Origin: Steroidobacteraceae bacterium
GTDB taxonomy: Bacteria; Pseudomonadota; Gammaproteobacteria; Steroidobacterales; Steroidobacteraceae
Assembly (NCBI GenBank): GCA_019187185.1
Contig: JABAQU010000020.1
Span: forward strand, 1-64,000
DNA length: 64,000 bases
Direction: 5' to 3'
Positions 56,669 through 64,000 of the stretch are shown one piece after another. A model generated the notes under the pieces. The model was not told the DNA's origin. It did not search any database and saw nothing but the letters and a program-made list of their open reading frames with translations. The position numbers and the translations under genes were made by a program. The stretch's first letter is position 1, and each line of letters begins with the position of its first letter.

Positions 56669-58068
56669 ACCGGCGCGAGTACCTCGCGGGATCGGCTGCG
56701 CTGCTGGCGACCACTGCCATGGGCGGGTGCGCGAGTCGCGAGCAGTCCGCACCGTATCCAGGGCAGATGTACGACGCGGGCGAAGTACCGATCGAGGCCA
56801 GCGGGTGGACCCGCCCGAAGGGTATCCAGCCGGCCTACGCCCCCCTGCGTGCCGACGTGCAAGCGGACGTCACCATCATCGGCGCGGGCCTTGCCGGTGC
56901 ATCGCTCGCGCTGCATCTCGCCGAGGCCGGCCTGCGCGTGATCGTCCTCGAGGCGCGCCAACCCGGCTGGGGCGCCTCCGGGCGCAATGCCGGACATGTG
57001 CTGCCGGTACTGAAGGATCTCAGCGTCTTCGATCCGTTCCCCGATCGCGGCCGGCGCTTCCTCGAGCTGTTCCGCGAGCATCACGCCCTCACCTTCGATC
57101 TGGCGAGGAAGCACGGCATCGAATGCGACGCCGTGCAGGCCGGTTATCTCAACGTGATGCGCGGCGAAGGCGCGTTCAGGACATTCAGCGACGAATCATC
57201 ACGCCTCGAGAAGGCTTTCGGGCTGGCGGTGGAGCGGCTCGGCGCGGCGGACGTCGCCCGACTGACCGGCTCGACCTACTATCCGTTCGGCGTGCTCTAC
57301 ACCGATGGCGGCCGGGTCAACCCCTATCTCTTCACGAACGGCCTGGTCGCGGCTGCCGTGCGACACGGCGCCGCCGTGCATGGGGAGAGCGCAGCCCTGA
57401 CGCTTGCCGCCGCCGGCAGGCGCTGGCGCGTCACGACCGCGAACGGAAGCGTCGTCGCCGACCGCGTCGTCTTCTGCACCAACGCCTACCCGACGGACAT
57501 CGTTCCGGCCTTCACCGACAGTTTCTATCCGCTGACGGCGTACGCGGTCTCCACCCGCCCGCTGCCGGAGAAAGCGCGTGAGCTCGTCATGCCGTCGGGC
57601 GCGACGCTCGCCCAGGCGCCGATCGACCTCAATCCGTTCGTCGTCGACGGCAATGGCCGCATCATCACCTCGTCGATACCGAGCGCCTCGCGCCCGCAGG
57701 ATGCACGCTGGCATTTCGGCCACCACCTCGCCTGGATCCACCGCACCTGGCCGGACACCCGGGGCCTGAGCATCGAGATGGAAGCGTACTGGACTGGCCG
57801 GGTCGCGCTGCGGGACCGGGAGTTTCCCGGAGTGTTCGAGGTGCGCCCCGGCGTGTACGGCCTGATGTTCTTCAACGCGTGGGGCAATCTGATGGCGCCG
57901 CTGATGGGGATGCTGCTGGCCGACGGGCTCGCGCGCGACAGCGTCGGGCGGCTGCCGTTCCCGGTGGACCGGCCCCGGCCCGTGGACAACCGCAACAAGC
58001 AGGACTTCATGATCAGGAAGTTGCTGATCCCCGCCGCGAGGCTGGGCCAGCGAATCGGTCTCATCTGA
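56665..58068 (+). CDS. Tat-exported FAD-dependent oxidoreductase (DAO family, PuuB-like)
   Basis: This 467-residue flavoprotein begins MNRREYLAGSAALL, a twin-arginine-like signal, and continues to AMGGC, a possible lipobox at about Cys22. It may therefore be a folded lipoprotein exported by Tat. The FAD-binding Rossmann motif is TIIGAGLAGASLALHLAEAG, followed by VLEARQPGWGASGRNAGHVL. That GASGRN motif is typical of gamma-glutamylputrescine oxidase and other amine or amino acid oxidases of the DAO family. RVALRDREFPGV and FFNAWGNLMAPLMGMLLAD occur near the C-terminus. It overlaps the dehydrogenase gene (ATGA), so both products act in one pathway, probably in the periplasm. Confidence 0.87.
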   Translation: MNRREYLAGSAALLATTAMGGCASREQSAPYPGQMYDAGEVPIEASGWTRPKGIQPAYAPLRADVQADVTIIGAGLAGASLALHLAEAGLRVIVLEARQPGWGASGRNAGHVLPVLKDLSVFDPFPDRGRRFLELFREHHALTFDLARKHGIECDAVQAGYLNVMRGEGAFRTFSDESSRLEKAFGLAVERLGAADVARLTGSTYYPFGVLYTDGGRVNPYLFTNGLVAAAVRHGAAVHGESAALTLAAAGRRWRVTTANGSVVADRVVFCTNAYPTDIVPAFTDSFYPLTAYAVSTRPLPEKARELVMPSGATLAQAPIDLNPFVVDGNGRIITSSIPSASRPQDARWHFGHHLAWIHRTWPDTRGLSIEMEAYWTGRVALRDREFPGVFEVRPGVYGLMFFNAWGNLMAPLMGMLLADGLARDSVGRLPFPVDRPRPVDNRNKQDFMIRKLLIPAARLGQRIGLI

Positions 58069-58102
58069 AAAGAATTCCAATCGATACTTGACAGGGGGGA
58101 TA

Positions 58103-60418
58103 GTGAACGTGAAACCCGCAGCCAATGCACTCCTCGCAGCCATGGCGCTGGCGATCGCCGCGCACGCAGAGGACAGCACATCGACCAGCGTACGGACCGC
58201 GGCAGGGGCCGAGCCGACCTTGCAGGAAGTCACGGTCACCGCGCAGAAGCGCGCCGAACCGCTGCAGCAGGCACCGCTGGCCGTAACCGCGATCACGGCC
58301 GACGTGATCGAGGAACTCGGCATCACCAATGTCTCGGACATCGGCACGATGGCGCCGGGCTTTTCGTTCATGCCCGGCACGCTCGGCAATGCCGAGGGCG
58401 TGATGAGCATCCGCGGCATTCCGACGCCCGCCGACCCCCAGGGCACGCTCGATTCCACGATCGGCATGTATGTCGACGGCGTCTATCTCGCACGCCCGAC
58501 GCTCATGGTGCTGGATCTCGCCGAGCTCGAGCGCGTGGAGGTGCTGCGTGGCCCGCAGGGCACGCTGTTCGGGCGCAACACCACGGGCGGGGCGGTCAGC
58601 ATGATCACGCGTCCGCCGTCCGAGGAGTTCGAGCTGACCGAGAAGGCCGGCTTCAGCAGTTATTCCGGCCTCAGCAGCCGCACGGCGCTGCACACCGGCA
58701 ATCTCTTCGGCGGGCGGCTGCGCGCCTCGCTCAGCTACCTGCACGACCAGCGCGACGGCAGCGTCGACAACACCAGCGCGCCCGACCGTCGCGACCCGGG
58801 TGCGTTCCGCAACGACGCCGCGCGCCTCGCGCTGCGGCTGCTCCCCTCCGATCGCCTGACGATCGATTACACCTTCGACTGGGCGCACATGCACAACGTG
58901 CCCGCCGCCTTCCAGTTGTTCGCCGCGACACCGGACGTGACCGACTATCTGCTGGCTTCGCCGTCGCTCGGCGGCGCGACACCCGTGATCTCGACGCGGC
59001 GCGTGGACCGTCTGACGCTCGATGATCGCAGCGCCGTCATGAGCACCCGCATCAACGGCCACGCCCTGACGGTCGCCCTGGATCTCGGCACGAGCACCTT
59101 GAAGGCGATCACCGCCTACCAGGACAGCGACCACAAGGAACCGGGTTACAACCTCGACAGTCTCGGACCCAATGTCCTCGGTCTGATGCTCGACCCGGCC
59201 ACGTTCGGGTTCGCGGGCGTGGCCCCCATCCAGTTGTTCGGTGGCCAGCTGAGCGAAGGGCATCGCCAGTTCCAGCAGGAACTGACGCTGCTGTCATCGG
59301 GAACCGGGCCGTGGCAATGGGCGGCGGGCGCCTTTTACTTCAGGGAATCGATCGACTCGATGGACGCACAGGCCTTCACGTTCGTGCTGCCGCCTGCGCC
59401 GCCCGACCTGCCCATGCCGATCGGCCTGCCACTCACGGCCGCCACGAATTTCGAGTCGGTCGCGCGATCTCTTGCCGCCTATGGCCAGGTCGGCTACCGG
59501 CCCCGCGCGCTCGACGATCGCCTCGGCATCACGGTCGGTGTGCGCTACTCGCGGGACAAGCGCACGCTCGACCAGACGCAGCCCTTCGCCAACAGCGGTG
59601 AGGCCACCTTCAGCGAACCCACCGGCCACGTGAGCCTCGACTATCGCTGGACACCCGATCTCAACGGCTACCTGCGCCTCTCGCACGGCTACCGCTCGGG
59701 CGGATTCAATGTGCGATCGTTCCAGAGAGCCTTCAAGCCGGAGACCATCGACCAGCTCGAACTCGGTCTCAAGAGCGACTGGCTGCAGAAGCGGCTGCGC
59801 GTGAATGCCGCCGTGTACGCGAGCCGCTACCAGGACCAGCAGGTCAGCCGCTTCGACACCGACCTGAGCGGCGGTGCCGCCTCGATCATCGAGAATGCCG
59901 GCAAGACGAAGTATCTCGGCGGCGAGATCGAGGTGACGGCCCTGCCGATCGAAGGGTTGCAGATCTCGGGCAGCTTCAGTCATGTCGACATCGACATCAC
60001 GGAAGTGCGCGCCGCGGACGGCAGCAACATCGCCGATCAATACCGGCCGGCCTACAGCCCGGAGACGACCGCCCGGGCGGCGATCGAGTACTCCTTCCCG
60101 ATCGCGCCCGGCGGCAAGCTCGCGGCGCGCATCGACTGGTCGCACGAATCCGGGATCTTCTTCTTCCCGCGGGACGACGACAACCCGTTCAACAGCCTGA
60201 TCAGGCGGGGTCCAACGGACCTGATGAATGCGCGGCTCAGCTGGAACGACCTCGAGATCGGCGGCTCGCGCTTGCGCCTGACGACTTCACTGTGGGTGAA
60301 AAACCTGACCGACGAGATCTACCATTCGCGCGCGATCGATTTCGGAGCGCTCGGCTTTGCGGGCATGACCTTCAGCGAACCGCGCACCTACGGGGCGGAT
60401 TTCACATTGCGCTTCTGA
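58103..60418 (+). CDS. TonB-dependent outer-membrane receptor 1
   Basis: This 771-residue receptor has a signal peptide (VKPAANALLAAMALAIAAHA), a TonB-box region EVTVTAQKRAEPLQQAPLAV and a plug domain with VLRGPQGTLFGRNTTGGAVS. A 22-strand barrel ends in aromatic-terminated GADFTLRF. The GTG at 58103 follows GGGGGG and is preferred to the TTG at 58088, which lies before that ribosome site. It comes 34 bp after the FAD oxidoreductase gene and probably imports the substrate or product of those enzymes. This receptor class in alpha- and gammaproteobacteria takes up diverse organic compounds; iron uptake cannot be excluded. Confidence 0.93.
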   Translation: MNVKPAANALLAAMALAIAAHAEDSTSTSVRTAAGAEPTLQEVTVTAQKRAEPLQQAPLAVTAITADVIEELGITNVSDIGTMAPGFSFMPGTLGNAEGVMSIRGIPTPADPQGTLDSTIGMYVDGVYLARPTLMVLDLAELERVEVLRGPQGTLFGRNTTGGAVSMITRPPSEEFELTEKAGFSSYSGLSSRTALHTGNLFGGRLRASLSYLHDQRDGSVDNTSAPDRRDPGAFRNDAARLALRLLPSDRLTIDYTFDWAHMHNVPAAFQLFAATPDVTDYLLASPSLGGATPVISTRRVDRLTLDDRSAVMSTRINGHALTVALDLGTSTLKAITAYQDSDHKEPGYNLDSLGPNVLGLMLDPATFGFAGVAPIQLFGGQLSEGHRQFQQELTLLSSGTGPWQWAAGAFYFRESIDSMDAQAFTFVLPPAPPDLPMPIGLPLTAATNFESVARSLAAYGQVGYRPRALDDRLGITVGVRYSRDKRTLDQTQPFANSGEATFSEPTGHVSLDYRWTPDLNGYLRLSHGYRSGGFNVRSFQRAFKPETIDQLELGLKSDWLQKRLRVNAAVYASRYQDQQVSRFDTDLSGGAASIIENAGKTKYLGGEIEVTALPIEGLQISGSFSHVDIDITEVRAADGSNIADQYRPAYSPETTARAAIEYSFPIAPGGKLAARIDWSHESGIFFFPRDDDNPFNSLIRRGPTDLMNARLSWNDLEIGGSRLRLTTSLWVKNLTDEIYHSRAIDFGALGFAGMTFSEPRTYGADFTLRF

Positions 60419-60559
60419 ACCGCGGGGACCACGCGCGCGGCGCTGAGGTGCGGCTCGATGAGCTTGCGCAGCGTCTCGCGCTGTCTGACGGGGATTAAGG
60501 ATCAAGAGCAGATTCGACGATCCATCTGAACGTGTCACTCACTTTCATGGTGAGGTTCA
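60419..60559. other. Intergenic region between convergent receptor genes, possible gene remnant
   Basis: This 141-bp stretch separates the 3' ends of the two receptor genes. The minus strand at 60425-60500 can be read as RQRETLRKLIEPHLSAA, which looks like real protein but has no start and is not recognised. It may be the tail of a deleted gene. The right half is clearly more AT-rich. No strong terminator hairpin was found. Confidence 0.3.
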
Positions 60560-62869
60560 TCAAAACCGCACGCCGACACTTAGTCCAAAAGTGCGCGGAT
60601 CGATGAAATTTGCGGTGGTCAGGCCGCCGAAGCTCGAGCCGAAATCAATGAATGTGAAGGGCTTCTTCTCGTCGAGGAGATTTCTGCCCCAAAGCGACAT
60701 CTGCCATGTGCCCTCGCCCACCGCCATCTCACTCAGCACGAGGCGGGCATCGATCACCGTGCGGCTCGGTGCACGCGTATTACCGGCATTGTGACCTGCG
60801 AGGTCCACGCCACGCAGCGGATAGGGATAAATGTAGTGATCGTCCATGAATCTCGCGTCGGCAATCAGGTTGAGCCTGCCTTGGGAGCTTCCGCGCCAAG
60901 CCGTCCAGTCGAGGCTGGCGGAGGCCTGATACTTGGGTGCGTGACTGAACGCCCGGTTGTCGGCGACGTTCTCACCGGCATCGATGAACTCCTTGTACTT
61001 GGGGTCCAGATACGCAAATGAAGCCTGCGCAATGAGACTTTCGTGCAGCTTTGCTTCCGCCTCGAACTCGAGTCCGCGGATGCGTGCCCGCCCGGCATTC
61101 AGCACAAAGGACTCGAGCGCATTTCTCCCCGTGAACACCGAGAGCTGCATATCATCATGCTCGTCCCAGAAGGCCGCGATGTTCAACTGCAGGCGGTTGT
61201 CCAGCAGACGAGACTTCAGTCCCAATTCGTAGGAATCGACCGTCTCTGCGTCATAGGGATCGAGCAGCTCGTCGAGGCTGCTCGTTTCGCCGTTGAAGCC
61301 GCCCGACTTGAAGCCTCGGGCGTACTTGGCGTACAGCATCACATCCTCGAGCGGCTGGTAGCTCAACACGACGGTCGGTGTGACGTTGCTGTACTTCGCA
61401 TCGGGCACGTCGCCTTCCCCGACCTCGATGACTGTGACCGGAGTGGGCACAAGACTACGCAACAGGCGGGTAATGCCTTTCTTCTCACGTGTGTATCGCA
61501 GCCCACCGGTCAGTGTAAGGCGATCGGTCAGCTCGTAGTCTGCCTGGCCGTAGGCAGCGCTTGTCTCCGTGTCGAAGCTGTAACGTGGATCGAATGCCGC
61601 AGCCCCTCCGAAAAAGACTTGCGGCGTATTCTCGTCGGGAGGCTGGGTCTTTCCCGAATCGTTCGAGTAGTAGAGCCCGATCACGTAATTCAAGCGGTCG
61701 CGCTTGCCGGTCAGCTGAAGTTCCTGACTGAAGAACCGATAGTCCGAGAACAGTGAGGAGTCCGCGAGCTGCAGCGGTGTGCCATCGAGATCAAGGTGAT
61801 TGTGGAGCTGCACGTCGCGATAGGCGGTGGTGGACTTCAGCTCGGCGAGCGCCCCGAGATCGAACGCTGCTGTCAGGCTGTGTCCCCAGACCTTCGAACG
61901 CTCGAAGACATCCGTGTCGTAGCTCGCCTTCTCCAGTCGCTCGCGACTGACATAGCGATCGAAAGGAAAAAAAGCCCCACCGAACGCGTAGGCCGGCGAG
62001 GTCGGATCGAAGATGCCGCCCGAATAGTAGCTCCAGGCCTGCGTGAACGCCGGAGTCTGATCGATGTCGCTGTAGTCGAAACTGTAGTCGATCGTGAGAG
62101 CATCGCCCGGCTCGAAGCGCAATTGCACCATACCGCTGCGGCTATTGAGATCCTGGACCTCCGAGTCCGGCGACACGCCGGCCAGAGGTACGCCCGCAAC
62201 AGGGTTGGGGACGAGATCCACGAAGCCGTCGCGCCGTGAGATCTGGCCCGAAAGCTTGATGCTCAGCGGTCCAATGGCAGGCAGGTCCACGGACGACTTG
62301 AGCTGCCGGTAGTTGAAGTTGCCATACGAGGCCTGAGCAGACACGCCGAATGCCCCGCTAGGCTTTTTGCTGATGATATTGATGGCGCCGGCGAGGGTGT
62401 TGCGACCGTAGAGCGTGCCTTGGGGCCCGCGCAAGATCTCGATGCGGTCAATGTCGGCAATATCGAAAAGGGCTGCCTGTGACTTGCCCATGTAGACGCC
62501 GTCGAAGTAGAGACCGACCGCCGGCTCCCAGGTGAGGGAAGGATTCAAGGTCGTGGTGCCACGGATCGCAATCAGCGAGACCGTCGTGAAAGACCCGCCC
62601 CGCTCGATACTGACATTCGGCGCCAGGCTCCCGAGCTGCTCGATCGAGGTAATGCTGCGTTGCTCCAGCCAGGCATTGCTGACGGCCGATACCGCAATTG
62701 GCACCTCCTGCAGATTCTGCGCGCGCTTCTGCGCCGTGACCACCACCTCTGCGAGGCCCTCATCTTCAGCGAACGCACCGCTCGACGTCAGATACAGCAG
62801 AATGGTTGCCGCCGCGCAGGCAGGGTGCTGCCCGAATCCCCGTCCGATTCCCTGCCCGAATCCGATCAT
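60560..62869 (-). CDS. TonB-dependent outer-membrane receptor 2
   Basis: This 769-residue receptor has a signal peptide (ACAAATILLYLTSSGAFAED), a TonB-box region EVVVTAQKRAQNLQEVPIAV, and a plug with ILRGPQGTLYGRNTLAGAIN. A beta-barrel ends FGLSVGVRF. The ATG at 62869 with GAGAGG upstream was chosen; the open frame continues to 63058 but that part is not receptor-like. The gene uses more A/T-ending codons than its neighbours, visible throughout 60.6-62.9 kb, which suggests separate acquisition. It is convergent with receptor 1 and follows the LuxR gene by 185 bp on the same strand, so that regulator may control it. The substrate is unknown. Confidence 0.93.
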   Translation of the reverse strand: MIGFGQGIGRGFGQHPACAAATILLYLTSSGAFAEDEGLAEVVVTAQKRAQNLQEVPIAVSAVSNAWLEQRSITSIEQLGSLAPNVSIERGGSFTTVSLIAIRGTTTLNPSLTWEPAVGLYFDGVYMGKSQAALFDIADIDRIEILRGPQGTLYGRNTLAGAINIISKKPSGAFGVSAQASYGNFNYRQLKSSVDLPAIGPLSIKLSGQISRRDGFVDLVPNPVAGVPLAGVSPDSEVQDLNSRSGMVQLRFEPGDALTIDYSFDYSDIDQTPAFTQAWSYYSGGIFDPTSPAYAFGGAFFPFDRYVSRERLEKASYDTDVFERSKVWGHSLTAAFDLGALAELKSTTAYRDVQLHNHLDLDGTPLQLADSSLFSDYRFFSQELQLTGKRDRLNYVIGLYYSNDSGKTQPPDENTPQVFFGGAAAFDPRYSFDTETSAAYGQADYELTDRLTLTGGLRYTREKKGITRLLRSLVPTPVTVIEVGEGDVPDAKYSNVTPTVVLSYQPLEDVMLYAKYARGFKSGGFNGETSSLDELLDPYDAETVDSYELGLKSRLLDNRLQLNIAAFWDEHDDMQLSVFTGRNALESFVLNAGRARIRGLEFEAEAKLHESLIAQASFAYLDPKYKEFIDAGENVADNRAFSHAPKYQASASLDWTAWRGSSQGRLNLIADARFMDDHYIYPYPLRGVDLAGHNAGNTRAPSRTVIDARLVLSEMAVGEGTWQMSLWGRNLLDEKKPFTFIDFGSSFGGLTTANFIDPRTFGLSVGVRF

Positions 62870-63054
62870 GATCTGGCCCTCTCGAGAATGGCGACGCCCC
62901 GCGCGGACATCGCTCGCCTCGACTCTGGACGAGATCGACTCGGTTCGCCTAGTGCCACCTGACCCTACGTCAATCGCACTCTGATGCGCCCGGCCAGTTG
63001 CTGCTGCTTTGATCGAATCGCGTACGCAGTTGCACCGCAACGCGGGGAGGCACC
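62870..63054. other. Intergenic region between LuxR regulator and receptor 2
   Basis: This 185-bp stretch separates two genes on the minus strand. A TTGACG hexamer is present on the minus strand, but no matching -10 box was found at the right distance. No hairpin of terminator quality was seen. The long spacing suggests the receptor has its own promoter. Confidence 0.35.
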
Positions 63055-64000
63055 TCATCGAAGGAGCGCGAAGCTCCGATAGACAATTCGCACCAGATCC
63101 GTCTGACCCTTGATGCCCATCCTCTGATAGATGTCGATCGAGTAGTTGCGGGCAGTGCGCTCGGCGATCCCCATTTCCGTCGCAGCCTCCGCGAGGGTAC
63201 GGCCGTCTGCCATCAGGAGTGCGAGTCGGGCCTGCTGGCGCGTGAGGCCGAAGAGTTCGGCGATCAGGCCGTGAGACATGTTGTTCGAGGGCTGGAAGGC
63301 ATCGAGGTTCCGGGCGAGATCGCTGATGTAGACGACGACGTGCGGCGCCTGCTCGCTCTGATAGTAGGGCATCAGCGGCACCGGGCGGACGAGCAGCCCC
63401 AGCATGGCGTCAGGCCGCGAGCCGATGCGGATCAGCCTGCCATGCGGCGTCTGGCCGCGCACCCCGCAGCCACCGGCGACAGCGGCCAGCGCGTCGTCGA
63501 GAGCCCGCTGGGCTTTCGACTCCAGCAGCACGATCTTGCGGTTGCGAATCCGGATATCCGGTCGGGCGGCGAGGATCGCGCTGGCGGCGGAGTTGCAGTG
63601 AATCACCTCGCTACGGCCGTTCAACAGCAGTCCGCCCAGGACGAAATGGTCGATCGTTTCCTCGTAGAGCGACTTCTCGGCTTCCGTGCGCATCAGGGCC
63701 GCGTAAAGTCGAAGTGCCCGCTCCAGGTGCGGCAGGAGCTTGCGGAATAATTCCTGCTCACCCTGACCGAACGGGCGCTGCGCATCGCGTCTGATCACAT
63801 CCAGCCAGCAGCGCATGCCGCCGGGTTCCGCGAAGCCCATCCTGAGCGTGTACGCGATCTGGCAGGCCCTGAGGAATTCCGCATAGGCCGGGTTGGCCTT
63901 GAAGGCATCGATGATGACGATCTGGCCGGGAGCCACCCGATCGGTTCTCAGCGGATCGGACTCCATGTGGCGGGCGACATAGATCCGCTCCGCCTGGTTC
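63055..64000 (-). CDS. LuxR-type transcriptional regulator, 5' end beyond window
   Basis: The C-terminal region (63055 to about 63280) is a LuxR/GerE helix-turn-helix: LFGLTRQQARLALLMADGRT, LAEAATEMGIAERTARNYSI and IYQRMGIKGQTDLVRIVYR. It has the conserved spacing of the family, although the usual GxTNKEIA motif is changed. The N-terminal part has PAS-like elements (HFVLGGLLLNGRSEVIHCN, AASAILAARPDIRIRNRKIV). An ATG exists at 63966, but the open frame continues to the edge with plausible coding sequence (AERIYVARHMESDPL), so the true start probably lies outside. The protein has no receiver domain in view. It likely regulates the adjacent receptor and perhaps the PQQ/FAD operon. Confidence 0.88.
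   Translation of the reverse strand, partial: NQAERIYVARHMESDPLRTDRVAPGQIVIIDAFKANPAYAEFLRACQIAYTLRMGFAEPGGMRCWLDVIRRDAQRPFGQGEQELFRKLLPHLERALRLYAALMRTEAEKSLYEETIDHFVLGGLLLNGRSEVIHCNSAASAILAARPDIRIRNRKIVLLESKAQRALDDALAAVAGGCGVRGQTPHGRLIRIGSRPDAMLGLLVRPVPLMPYYQSEQAPHVVVYISDLARNLDAFQPSNNMSHGLIAELFGLTRQQARLALLMADGRTLAEAATEMGIAERTARNYSIDIYQRMGIKGQTDLVRIVYRSFALLR

Noticed and set aside
54998..56752. 584-codon open frame antisense to the PQQ dehydrogenase
   Set aside because: The plus-strand product has a signal peptide, a haem motif and propeller repeats; the antisense product has none.
1..64000. CRISPR array, tRNA or rRNA genes, transposases, prophage genes
   Set aside because: No regularly spaced repeats, cloverleaf sequences or recognisable mobile-element proteins were seen by eye; a dedicated tRNA search would be needed to exclude a missed short gene.

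Overview
The window is GC-rich chromosomal DNA from a gammaproteobacterium. The gene orders support this: asd-fimV-truA-accD-folC-dedD-cvpA-purF; glyA-nrdR-ribD-ribE-ribBA-ribH-nusB-thiL; xseB-ispA-dxs; and elongation factor P of the EpmA/EpmB (beta-lysine) type. FimV and a FimX-like protein suggest type IV pili. High GC, TonB-dependent receptors and a DUF1820 gene would fit a Steroidobacterales, Nevskiales or Xanthomonadales relative, but that placement is inference. I see no rRNA, tRNA, CRISPR array, transposase or phage gene. Coding density is very high, and many gene pairs overlap by 4 bp (ATGA or GTGA). No stretch above 300 bp lacks a gene.

Layout. 1-12.66 kb, minus strand: the end of a glycerate 2-kinase gene, purF, cvpA, a SPOR protein, folC, accD, truA, fimV, asd, aroC and prmB. 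12.66-19.6 kb, mostly plus: a SCO copper chaperone, psd, epmA, free-methionine sulfoxide reductase, efp (minus), epmB and a FimX-like c-di-GMP protein. 19.7-26.3 kb, minus: parC, parE, a 76-bp palindrome, then a rubrerythrin / Fe-S oxidoreductase / DUF3501 operon behind a 7-1-7 operator-like palindrome. 26.4-33.4 kb: xseB-ispA-dxs-folE2 (plus), an FkbM methyltransferase (minus) and a secreted S9 peptidase (plus). 33.3-42.2 kb, minus: a Ser/Thr kinase with a cyclic-nucleotide-binding domain, the riboflavin/nusB/thiL/nrdR/glyA cluster and a histone-deacetylase-fold protein. 42.3-51.2 kb: ettA and hutH (plus), purL and DUF1820 (minus), and a TagH-type FHA protein (plus). 51.2-54.7 kb, minus: a LOG protein, a MarC transporter and an exported cyanophycinase/isoaspartyl-peptidase fusion. 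54.7-64 kb: a c-type-cytochrome/PQQ-propeller dehydrogenase, a Tat-type FAD oxidoreductase and a TonB-dependent receptor (plus), then a second receptor and a LuxR regulator (minus).

How it fits together. The first 50 kb is mainly housekeeping: purine, folate, riboflavin, thiamin, isoprenoid and aromatic biosynthesis, topoisomerase IV and EF-P maturation. The accessory interest lies in four places. The fusion enzyme at 51.2-53.1 kb carries both catalytic centres needed to take cyanophycin to free amino acids. The dehydrogenase, oxidase, receptor and regulator locus at 54.7-64 kb looks like uptake and periplasmic oxidation of an unknown substrate. The peroxide-stress-type rubrerythrin operon is the third. 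The fourth is a set of non-coding structures: two large inverted repeats and a leader sequence shared by two unrelated genes.
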